Assembly (NCBI GenBank): GCA_001931875.2
Contig: MSJH02000698.1
Coordinates: 124,001 to 188,000 of the forward strand
Reading direction: 5' to 3'
From: Byssochlamys sp. IMV 00236
Taxonomy: Eukaryota; Ascomycota; Eurotiomycetes; Eurotiales; Thermoascaceae
Length of the DNA: 64,000 nt
Below the pieces are notes generated by a model. It was not told the origin of the DNA, did no database searches, and saw only the letters and a program-made list of their open reading frames with translations. The position numbers and the translations under genes are program-made. Shown one piece after another: positions 43,449-53,744 of the stretch (position 1 is the first letter of the stretch; each line of letters opens with the position of its first letter).

Positions 43449-46400
43449 TCAAATAATGTACAGATTGCTGATTGGTATCCCTTGCGAGCGCATATGGTAC
43501 CTCCTCTTGATACCGATTGCTGCGGCGCTGCGGAGCAGTTCGTAGGTATCGTCTCCACCGCCCACCATGACCATGCTGACGGGTTGCTGACGCGGGGTGC
43601 CTCCTGCTGTGACCTGGAACTCGTCGAGATGCGGTCGGCTGAGGTACGGTCCAGCGAGGACAGCAGCCTGCGAAAGAAGAGCAGGCACCGCGGACTCGTC
43701 AAATAGAGATGGATCGGAGCGACTATGGCCCATGCCGAAGACATCATCCATCTCGTCGTACGAGACTACAATGACGATCTGGAGCGCAGAGCGACCTGGC
43801 CGAAACGCTGGGAGGTTCTTCAGCTTTTGAGAAAAGCTGCAGCCGCCGCGCTTCATGACAATAACCTGGTGGTTGCGCACCACATTGAGTGGAAGTCGCT
43901 GGTCACAGGTCTCGTCGGAAAAGTAGATAGTGCTCCATGTGAGGCGCTCCAGAGATGGCTTCCCGGATTGCGAAAACAAGGTTGCCTCCTCAACGTCAGG
44001 AAGAGGACCGGAGCCCCGGCCAGCAGAAGTAATTGCTGGAATAGCAAGGCGTACAGTAGAGACCTTTGACTGTGATGGTCCCGACGGAAGAGAGGTCGCA
44101 GGATCATCTCGCAGCATGGAGGACACATGATCCATCAACGTCGAAAGAGCAGCCCTCACGCTAGAAGCATGGGCGTACGCACTTCCCAGTTTCTGATCTG
44201 AATATGAAGAAAGGGGTTGCTCGCGAGCAAGGGTATCGCGATGCTCCGCCGCGGCATCACCGGTCTGGGCGGCTGTCGATGCATTTCGCCGACGAGATAT
44301 CTCCGGACTAACATCCACGACAATATCCAGCATGGTCGAGTCGCGAATCCGGGTGAAATTTGGATCAGCTGGGTTCAGAATATCAAACACTATCTCCCGA
44401 GACAGATAGACCTTTTCATCCTTACCCAGAGGAAGATTGTTGATCACCTGGATTCGAAAGCTATCCACTGAAGGTGCCATAGTCATGTCTTCCGGTGGCA
44501 CGTCCTGAATAAGACCCAGACGAAGACCTCCAATAGATTTGATCAAGATTCCATCCCGGATGCGTTCCAGCGACCCGGGACCGAGAACCATACTCGGAAG
44601 AGGAGGGAATGAGATATCGAGTGTAGGACGTATTGCCATTGGCGCACTGGTGGCATCATATGGCACCAACTCTGGAGGCAAAGTCCAAGGATAAAGGGTA
44701 TAATTAGAAGGCGAAGAAAGATCCGACAGCGAGACGCTGGGATGGTCACTCGCATAGTCCAGAATTGCCCCTTCAACCTGGCCCCTCGACGGCATGAGAT
44801 GTAACCGGGCCAAGCTCGCTGCATGGAACAAGTCGCCGCGCGCTGCGGTCGAGGACCCAGTAAGTGATGGAGGGATAGGCGGCTTCTGACATATACCGGC
44901 TGTGGTAGACATTTCATGTGGCTGTTGTGCCGGTCTTCGATCCGTTGCGGCCTTTGTAGTTGGGGCTTTCGGGATAATCAGTGGATGCCCTTCTGTGGAG
45001 AAGACAAAAGGAGCATCCAAAGCGTTCAATGGATGACTCGGATCGTAGAGTAAGAACATGTACTTGGCAGTCTCTCCAAGGAAAAAGCTCTCCATTCGAT
45101 CGCTCAGCTCACCGGTTCGGACGTCCTGAAGACCGGCCCAGCCGCATTTCGTCCAGCATCTGCGCTTGATATCGCGGAGAACCATTTCACCCACATGGAG
45201 GTACCACGGGTCTTTGGTGGCTCGATATAGATAGTAAGTGGACTCGACGAACTCCGGCCGGCCTCCCCACCAGCTGAGGCCATTTTCGATGTTGCCCGTA
45301 GCGACGTTCCACCGCTCCGGAAGGGCTGAAAACCGTGTCCAAAGAGCGGTAGCCAGCAAGTGAACTTTAGAAGCCTCGTCGATCTCACCAGCCAGAGTCA
45401 GGAGACCTGGGTAATATGCGCTCAGACTGTCAATCCAAAATGCTCTGGTTGCACCTGTATATATATCGCCTTGGATGAAATGAGGGTGCTGATACCCTGC
45501 TCCTCGATACAGATGACGCTTGATAGAAGCTTGAGACTCACGCCAGACTTCAAGAAAAGCGTCCGCAGAATGCTCGTGGTCACTGAGAGGCGCGTAGTAA
45601 CCGTCTAAAATGCTCCAAGGACTGTTGGAATCAAACTCTGGGCGCTGCCCAGAGGAAAGCAATACATATGACTTGAACGCATATTCAAAAAAGCTATCGA
45701 TGCCGGCTCCGATCTTAGCAAGACGTCAGCTCCGTTAACATAATAATGACGAGTCCGTAGTACGGATACCCACCCCTGTATATGAATTGACCCATCTCCC
45801 TGACTCCGCGTCTATACCAGCGCCAATCAAACCAATGTCACTTCTTCTAGCCCAAACAGCCCAAAAGGCACGTTTGGCAAGTTCCTCGTAGCGGCCATCT
45901 CCGGTGAGCCTGCTCAAGACGGTGAATTCGAGGACGAGGCTGCCAGCGCCGGCGCTGCAGGTCTCGGTGATCTCAGGGATCAACTGCCGGCGGTTTCCAC
46001 GAGCCTCGTCACGACTATCGGAGAAAGCTGCATGCAGCGGTGAATTGGCATAGAACTGTACTCCATGTCGTAGATTGACGCGAGGATACGGGAGGCCTGT
46101 CTGAGTGTAGAACGCCGGCAGGATGCGATTACCTAGATCAACAGCAAGCCGAAGGAGCTGACCGTCATAGACAAACCCGTTGTCCCATTTGATGCCGTGA
46201 CTGTCTGCGAAGAAAGATCGCTTATCCCACGCTTTCGCGAAAGTAGCTTCTTCCTCTGGAGGAGCGTACCCCCGAATAGGCAGGTCACCAACAGCGAAGA
46301 GATGCGCACTGAGCAAGCCACCTGAACCCATCGTCAGCCGATATCCGTATATACACGCCTCGCAACCGCAATTATGAGCCTCCCCGCGTACCTAGACCTC

Positions 46401-46982
46401 TAATGACCGTCTCAAACACCTGCACTTTACTATCGATATCGAACCCGCGACTCCTCTCCCCGCGCCCTGAGGGCCCATCCGAACCGTCTCCATATAGCTT
46501 CACGAAATCCCTAACGCCATCCTGAAAGTATAACCATGCTTTCGACCCCGCGCTTTCGCTCGAGGACATAATCGCGAGCGTCGATAGACTGTCGATCAGA
46601 GTAAGGGAGTAATTCCCAAGGACATCGTTCAATTCGATATGCGCCGGGTTCAGGCGATCACGCGTCAACGGACGACAGGTAAGAGGCCGCAGTTCATCTT
46701 CGGGGAAGGCATGTTTCATATAATTATCAAAGCCATGATAGAACATATGTTCCGTCTCCTTCCTATGTGTCCGTCATATTTTGCGCGTTAGAAAAAGAAA
46801 CCCCTAGGAAAGAAAGTGCACACGCGACCAGAAGAAAACAACCGAACTCACCTCAAATCCCTAATCTGGCTCTCCCTCATAGCATATGCGACCGACAGCC
46901 ACGAGGACAGCAGCAAGAAACAAGCCACTATCCATGCTGAGCGGAGGCCGGGTCTCAGCGAGCACCGGCATCGCGAGCCCAT
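43449..46982 (-). CDS. mnl1: EDEM/Mnl1-type GH47 alpha-mannosidase with PA domain
   Basis: ER-associated degradation mannosidase (yeast Mnl1/Htm1, animal EDEM), which trims Man8 glycans on misfolded glycoproteins to mark them for degradation. Four exons code 1104 aa: 46852-46982, 46392-46762, 45774-46321, 43449-45713; introns 89, 70 and 60 nt. Exon 1 supplies a basic N-terminus and a hydrophobic signal/anchor (WIVACFLLLSSWLSVAYA). The GH47 domain spans about 45-510: MFYHGFDNYMKHAFPEDELR, TLIDSLSTLAIM, VIRGLGGLLSAHLF, ITETCSAGAGSLVLEFTVLS, GIGAGIDSFFEYAFKSYVLL, RPEFVESTYYLYRAT and FLGETAKYMFLLYD. A PA domain lies in the last third (HQVIVMKRGGCSFSQKLKN). Joining WVNSYTG to IGAGIDSFFEY restores a conserved family block. 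The tail after the PA region is longer than in yeast Htm1. Confidence 0.92.
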
Positions 46983-47771
46983 CACCGGAAGCTCAGATGC
47001 GAAGCACTTATGGGGAGCATGGGAGCGTTGGGAGGTCTGGAGCCAAGTTTTCCCCCGGTTTAGGTAGGTTAGTTATGATAATCCCAGGCCCGCGGTTTTA
47101 GTTTAGCCCTTTCAAGCTCCCCCACGACGAGTGCAGATTGGGCGTCAGATACGTTTCGATGCTTCTCGCCTTTTTCATAGGGCGAGGGTCTCATGTGAGC
47201 TAAGGGTGATTAAGAATGGGATGTATTATTAAGTGATGACTGGGTGGAGAGAGAAAGAGAGAGAGAGAGATGGCCACATAATCTAATCCGCTTCCGTTTT
47301 ACATCAGCAAAAGGATAACTAAGTAACTAATTAATTCAGACGAACTATCATCGAGACTATCACATGGAGGCGCCACCCCGAGTTGTTTCAAATGGATTGA
47401 TCGTGATTGACTCGACTCACTTTTTAGAATACTATTCTTGCCATGCGCTTTGTTTAATCGGATTCGTTAAATGCCATCTTTATGCGTCCTGTTTGCCTTG
47501 CTGAATTCGTTCAATGTACAGTACGTATTACTTACCTAGTTAAACGGAACTACCTAGTTATCCCACAGTTTAGACGCATTTCTAATCATCCAACGCGAAC
47601 TTGGAGACTATCTATTCGTCGATTTTATTTGACGGTATCGCTGGGATTAGTATAACCTTGGAACCTCATTTCAAGGTCCTCGTAAAGAAACGGGCATTAT
47701 ATTTACATTCCGGACATCTGACTAAGACTATACATATCGGGCATTGCTGACTAGGTAGAGAATCAACACTG
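46983..47771. other. Intergenic region upstream of the EDEM gene
   Basis: About 790 bases with a purine-rich GA microsatellite (47246-47270) and a repeated ACCTAGTTA near 47533-47560. No coding was recognised. Confidence 0.45.
47246..47270. repeat. (GA)n microsatellite, interrupted
   Basis: About twelve GA units with one AA interruption. Confidence 0.85.
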
Positions 47772-48990
47772 CTAGCTTGGGGGCGCTGTGTTGTTTTGAC
47801 CTCTAGGTGCAATCGAGCGTGGTTCCGCATTGAGAACATAGTCAACCCCGATGTCAGAGACGTAGCTTGGAGGACGATATGCAGTAGCCGGCCTGCTCTC
47901 TCCATTGCCATTGCCACTGCTGTTGCCATTACCGTTGTCGTTGCTATTGTTATTGCTGTTGCTGTTGCTTTCGCTGTTGCTGTTGCCATCCTCCACTTTC
48001 GGCACCGCCTCGTCCACCCGTTGCCAATAGAGGAGATTCGGATTGATTCTCTGGGTGAAATAGTTAGATAATTCTCGTATCGCATATGCTCACTAGCGGT
48101 GGAACGAACTAACCACACTGCTTCTCCACAGACCATACGCTGGTGGTGGATGAGTGACTTTGTTCCCTGCATTTCTGACATCTTCTCCCAACTCTTCGTC
48201 ACGGGCTAGGATGACATGTATCGGCCGCGGAGGAGTCGCGTATCCCATCGGCCCTGCCTGGCTTGGTGGTCGATCTGAAAATTCCGGAGGGCCTCGTAAT
48301 AACACTATTATAAACCTGATCACGGAATGGAGGAAGAATACCGCAACGATCAATGTCAGCAGGATCAGCATCACACGGAATTCCTCCCCGATGAGAGAAT
48401 TGGTAAGTGTGAATGCAAGATCTGTAAACATTGTTAACAAAAGAAGTCAGCCACTTATTCTACACGTTAAACTGGATGATATAAACCATACATATAGCCA
48501 GAACCAGAGCAAGCACTAGACCCGCTATACTGGTGTTGATCAACTTCCTTCGAGTATACGAGTCTTTTATGGCCTGTTTGAAAGGCAATCTTCCAGACCC
48601 TTCGGTCCATGATTGCAGATATCCTCCTCTTGTTCTCCATACTGAAGCCCCGGATGACATAGAAGAGGCTCCGCTGGAGCTCGGTCGACTCCCTGATCGA
48701 CTCGATGCATTAGACCGTGTCGACGGTCGACTAGGTGTATCTGACCCTGACCGGTCTCTATTCCGGTGCCGTCCCGGCAAAAACAATCTGCGAGGCAGAC
48801 CTCCATTGTCCTCCCCAGAGGCATACTGGTTCCTAAAAGGTCGCAATCCAAAACGGCGCGGAGCTTCCGTCATAGGAGGTTGTGCCTCCGGTGCATGGAT
48901 AGGTGATCGTCTGCCAAAGATGCGCAGATTCGCCAGACGTGACCTGCTGGGCGCAGGGGTTCCAGTGGTTGCAGGCGTGGGAAGTTCCAT
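47772..48990 (-). CDS. Two-TM fungal membrane protein with Ser/Asn/Gly-rich tail, unknown function
   Basis: Three exons: 48492-48990, 48114-48421, 47772-48050; introns 70 and 63 nt; 361 aa. The first ATG is at 48990 (MELPTPATTGTPAPSRSRL); codons further upstream are not ATG. The N-terminal ~140 residues are basic and Ser/Arg/Pro-rich. The first membrane helix (INTSIAGLVLALVLAIYLAF) is rebuilt across the first splice junction, and a second follows (MLILLTLIVAVFFLHSVIRF, extended by IIVLLRG). After GPPEFSDRPPS come a conserved PPPAYGLWRSSVR and INPNLLYWQRV joined by the second splice, then a Ser/Asn/Gly/Glu repeat and RPATAYRPPSYVSDIGVDYV. I recognise the layout as a conserved filamentous-fungal family without known role. 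The soluble tail probably faces the cytosol. Confidence 0.8.
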
Positions 48991-51080
48991 ACTCGTCTTC
49001 GTCACCTCGATGGTGACATCGAGTCAACACCTTTCGCGAGAAATAAGAAGTGGCCGCAATGGTATGGAATTCTCTCTCGAGCGACTCCTATGCTCGTCCT
49101 AAACCTCCGATCTGCTCTTTCCAGCTGACTGGCAGTATGCAACGAGTTCTAAACAGCGCTTTCGGTCGACGTCGTCTAATCGAAAAATAACGATCTTCCT
49201 CTCCTTCCAAGCAGCGTCCGTACTTCCCGAATAGTGGTCTTATCTATCCTCCCTGATTAAAAATCCATAACGAGCGCACGTTTAAAAATGACTTTCAGCG
49301 ATTCCAACCAGTGGACCGGTTTCTGGCTAGCAGCAGCCAGAAGGGATGTCGGCGGTGAATAGACTTGGAAGTAAGTAAGGAATGGATAGCGTCTTCTCCT
49401 TCTAGCGGCCAGCCACAAGACGTAATAGAGTGATGCAGAGTAAAGTAAAGTAAAGCAAAAGGAAAAGGAAAGGCGAGAAAGGAACTAAGCACAGCGCTCG
49501 CGCCACTTGGAGAAGAAGAAAAGAAAAGATAAACTGCCCAGCAGTCTATTTCTGTGTACTGTATACTGTACAGTTGACACCCGCAGCAACAGCAGCAGCA
49601 ATCGCGCTCGGGAAAAGAACAAAAGAAAAGATCAGAAGGGAGAAAGAGAGAAGGAGCGGAAGATAGGAAACCAAGCCAGACCAGTCCAAACCAGTGGAGA
49701 AGGGAGAAGGGAGAAGAAAACAGGAAGACTAGACTAGCAATCCTAAAAATGGACGGAAGAGGGATGGATGAATAGATAGAAGAAGCGAAGCAAGCAGCTA
49801 ACTAGAGACAGAGACAGATAGACAGACAGGAGGGAGGCACATCCACGTTTTAACTAAACTAAACTAAGAGTAGGGATAATCTAAGACATTTGCCCCCCCN
49901 NNNNNNNNNNNNNNNNNNNACTCCGAGGAACTGGCTGATAAGGTACTTACAGTCCGGAGTTACTGTACTAGGAAATATGGGCTGGGTAGGTAGGTGGTCG
50001 AATCGACATGATGATTATTTATTCAAAGTTATTCCGATCATTGTTACTGAAGCAGAGGCTGAGACTAGTTAACTGAACTAGATGTACGGGATACACCTGG
50101 CGGCCTTGCATAGTTAATTATTTACCTACGGAGCATAACCCCTTGAACGTAAGCCTGTCTAGACTAGTAGGGAATTAACAATGCCTATGTACCTGCCTGC
50201 CTGCCCTCGGATATCCGGTTGAACTACATAACTACTCTATAATCATCATCATCGGCAAAATGATCCGATAAAAAGAAGTTCGCGCACGGAAGATTTCCCA
50301 CGAGACGAAGGCTGATACTCTACAGCGATGCGTTCGTTCATAACTAAGAGAAGAATGATAACGAAGCGAATAATGCGGGATGGCAAGGGTTGACTACGTA
50401 GTAACTAATAATAATATCCGGCACGGTTGATGTTTCAGGGTCCCCTCACCAGTTCCTCGAAACTCGCACGTTGCACCATACTGGGAATAGTTGTAGCGTA
50501 TTTCACTACCAGGATTGGTTTAGTGGATATGTTAAATGATCCCATTACTTGACTTGCGAGTTCGTCTGAAACTGGATGGTTTTACGACGTGTTGTGGATT
50601 TGCAGCGGATGCTGGGCGAAGCTTGTATTTTGTATTCGGAGATGCTGGACCGACCGTAAACTAGGTAGACTACCAACTAGTACTCCAGTGAGTCTGGAAA
50701 AAGAACAACGCGCTAATGATACAGAGATACCGAGTACAAAATGCAGTAGATGCTTATCTGGTCCGTGATGAGACCCCGAATCATTGATGCGTCACATCTC
50801 CACAGATGCGTGGGTTGTATCCAGACACGCCCTCATGATCGGATTGTTGATCACTCTGCGACAGTGGTCCGACACTGCTCGATCGTGGCAATTTCGCCCG
50901 CAACATTCGTCACGATGGACTTGACTGTTCGCTTTTGCTTCAGAAGGCACCACAGCGCCATTGGTGTCAAGGTCCAACCGAACGAAACAGACTTGCTTGC
51001 CGATGAACCTTCTTTTCTTTTCTCTGGGGGAGCGGAAGAGCTATAGATAGGGATGGTATCTGATCCATGAACTTGGCGTC
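48991..51080. other. Intergenic region with assembly gap
   Basis: About 2.1 kb between two minus-strand genes. It has a purine-rich stretch at about 49440-49740, the 20-base gap, and AT-rich sequence to the right. Short open frames lack recognisable domains. Confidence 0.45.
49900..49919. other. Assembly gap (20 N)
   Basis: Twenty undetermined bases directly after a run of seven C. A round number of N usually marks a gap of unknown true length. Confidence 0.97.
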
Positions 51081-52429
51081 TCACTTTCCTAGTTCTCCTA
51101 GAAGAAGATTTCGATCGGACGAAGAAGAAACAACTGTTGCATAGTTAGTAACTATCAAGCACAAGTGTATAGCGGCGTCGGAGATAAACTCACTAATAGG
51201 CTCATCGTTCGGTGAAAACCGGACATCGTTAACCGTGCCCTTATGTCCGGGCAGCTTATACAAGAGTTTCCCAGACTTGACATCCCAGACGACGACACTT
51301 CTGTCTCCGCTTCCTGCTGCAATTTTGTCGCCCTTGGGGTCCCAGCTGGCTCGGATGAGGTTTTTCTCGATACCTGCAGGCGCGCCATCATACGTCTTAA
51401 CGTGGCGATCAGTGGGCGCAAAAGGTCTGATGTCCCACGTGCGAACCGTCGAGTCATGGGAGTTGGAGAGCAGAGTCTGGGAGTCCGGAGACACCTGCAG
51501 GGAGGTGATAGTGTCTGTGTGCCCGATCATCGTGTAGACCACCGCCTGCTTCCGAATATCCCACACCTTGATGTCGTTATCGATGCTTCCGCTATATATC
51601 TCATTTCCTGCTTCTGACAAGGCAACCGCCGTGATGGGGAAATCCGTGCCCAGGAAGTCGACGGCGTCCTTTTGTCGCGGGTCCCAGATTCCGATATGAC
51701 TGTCGTCACTCCCGCTGACCAGCAGTTCTTGCCCTCTCTTGCTGATATCCAGACAATTGATGATTTCCTCATGTCCAACATGACGACGAATCCGCTGTCC
51801 GGACCCCAAATCCCAGCTGGCTAGTGTCATGTCTGCGGATGCTGAGAATATCACCCGCGAGTCGCGGGACCAATGTAGGTCGAGGACAGCTCCCTTGTGG
51901 CCGCTTAGGATTCCGTAATTCTCGCATTTTCCATAGGTATTCCACAACACTAAGAGAGGCTGTCAGCGAAGATCCTATCGAGATGGAGATTTTCGGGAGA
52001 GGTCTCGCAACATACTGATGGACCTATCCATGGAACCAGATGCTATATGTTGCGCTGTAGGATCAAACCGGACGGCAAAGACCTCCCCAGAGTGTCCTAG
52101 AATGATCAGTTAATGCTGATTATCCCCAATGTAGCCAATTCGACCAACCTGTCAGCTCCATAATCGGAGCGTCGAGCCCACTTGTTCGAGGAACCTGTGC
52201 AGCGAGTTAGTGCATCTTTCGCCCACCAGAATTGCAGCCATTGGGATGTAGCCCGGATTTTCCAGCCCGTGCAATCACTTACTGCCTGCACAAGAGTCCC
52301 ATTCTGACTTGAGCTGGTCACGACCGCGCTGGAAGTGTTGGTCGTCTCGGGCTTCTGGCGCTTGACCAACTGAGTGGTAGAGCCAAAGCCCTCTTGAGCA
52401 GGGCGCTTGTCTCCCGACATTGTCGACAT
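51081..52429 (-). CDS. U5 snRNP 40 kDa WD-repeat protein (SNRNP40 / Cwf17 / Spf38)
   Basis: Spliceosome component that sits with Prp8 in the U5 snRNP, 360 aa (human SNRNP40 is about the same length). Five exons: 52283-52429, 52149-52194 (46 nt), 52016-52096 (81 nt), 51194-51949, 51081-51133; introns 88, 52, 66 and 60 nt. The N-terminus (MSTMSGDKRPAQEGFG, then LVKRQK) is family-typical, followed by seven WD repeats: ELTGHSGEVFAVRFDP, SGHKGAVLDLHWS, VGHEEIINCLDIS, TDFPITAVALS, IGHTDTITSLQVSP, LIRASWDPKGDKIAAGSGD and PGHKGTVNDVRFSPNDEPI. The chain ends SSSDRNLLLGELGK, as in the family. Each short exon join restores a repeat (LTG-HSGEVF; DRSI-MLWNTYG). Alternative in-frame Met four codons in. Confidence 0.95.
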
Positions 52430-52842
52430 CTGTGAGCTGAATCTGTCAAATGGGAAGAGACTATTGCGTCAGGTATCTCGAGTCGCGTCTTGTCGACTCA
52501 GGCCGCCGCGCGAGAGGTCCAGACAGCTCTGGAGACGAACGCCGCGGAGCAAACCTGCTGGTGGAGCTTCTTCCACTGGCGGTGATAAGCGCGGAGGATC
52601 GATTGGGCAGTAGACGCGCTAGCCGCGAGTCTGCGGACTTTGGATCTAACTCGAGTGGGAAAGCCCACATAAAGTAGAGCTCGCTCCAGACTCCGTTGAT
52701 CCACGCATCTTGGGCGGGGGAGTATGCGGACTGCAAGCAATCTCGAAATCGGAGTGTCCATTTCTTTTTTTCCATAGTCGCATCTTTAGATATTTGAAGA
52801 CAGTTGCGTCAGATAAGGAAGGCGATTCCTTGATCTCCCGCC
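52430..52842. promoter_or_regulatory. Divergent promoter, U5-40K / bet3
   Basis: 413 bases between divergent start codons of two housekeeping genes; must contain both promoters. No named motif was seen. Confidence 0.5.
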
Positions 52843-53744
52843 ATGTCGTCCACCACGAAAGCCTCCCGATTAGGGGAAGAGTAAGTTGACCTGCTTGCGC
52901 ATGATTCCTTATATCTGGGTACAGAGCTGACAGAGATGGGCCTAGGATTTGGAAGTCAGTATAATGCGCATAGATATCCTATTTCCTGCTGTCCTTCCCC
53001 GCTATCGCATTCCCTCCCCCCGAATATCTGCTGACATCAGGAGTAATGCGGTAGGACGAAGGTGGACAAGGTTAATGCCGAACTCGTGACCTTGACCTAT
53101 GGCACTATTGTTTCCCAGCTGTGTCAGGACTACGATAGTGACTACCAACAAGTCAACAAGCAATTGGAAAAGATGGGCTACAGCATTGGCATGCGGCTGA
53201 TCGAGGACTTTCTGGCCAAGTCCAACATGGGCCGATGCGCCAACTTCCGCGAGACTGCAGACACGATCGCAAAGGTTGGTTGCCTGTAGTGTCGGCCATC
53301 TCAATATCTCCTCCTCCCAGCCCGGCGCATCATGTACAGTCGCTAACCGGACGGACGCCCTGCAGGTCGGCTTCAAGATCTTCCTCAACATCACGCCCAA
53401 CGTGACGAATTGGACAAGCGACAACAAGCAGTTCTCCCTCGTATTTGACGAGAATCCGCTGGCGGACTTTGTCGAATTGCCGGACGATGGACGAGCTCAG
53501 GACGAGCTCTGGTTCTCGAATATCTTGTGCGGGGTGCTGCGCGGAGCCCTCGAGATGGTGAGTTGCCTGTTGCTCCATATTCTCTCTGTGAAAAAGGGAT
53601 GATGATGATGCTGAATGCTCCCAGGTCCAAATGCAAGTGGAAGCCCATTTTGTGAGTGATGTGTTGCGAGGGGATGACACGACGGAGATGCGGGTATCGC
53701 TGGTGCGCTACATTGAAGACGAGATGCCGCCCGATGATGAGTGA
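52843..53744 (+). CDS. bet3: TRAPP complex subunit Bet3 (TRAPPC3)
   Basis: Core subunit of the TRAPP tethering complexes for ER-Golgi and Golgi traffic, 192 aa (yeast Bet3 is 193). Five exons: 52843-52880, 52946-52954 (9 nt), 53055-53274, 53366-53557, 53625-53744; introns 65, 100, 91 and 67 nt. The 9-nt exon supplies the bases for Ile-Trp plus parts of the flanking codons, so the N-terminus reads [19 protein letters not shown] as in other Bet3 proteins; without it the conserved IW is lost. Visible motifs: [34 protein letters not shown], the conserved acylated Cys at about residue 77 (GRCANFRET), and [16 protein letters not shown]. The end, [12 protein letters not shown], is family-typical. 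Confidence 0.95.

Noticed and set aside
48533..49102. 189-codon plus-strand open frame
   Set aside because: Antisense to exon 1 of the two-TM membrane protein, which has conserved blocks and consistent splicing.
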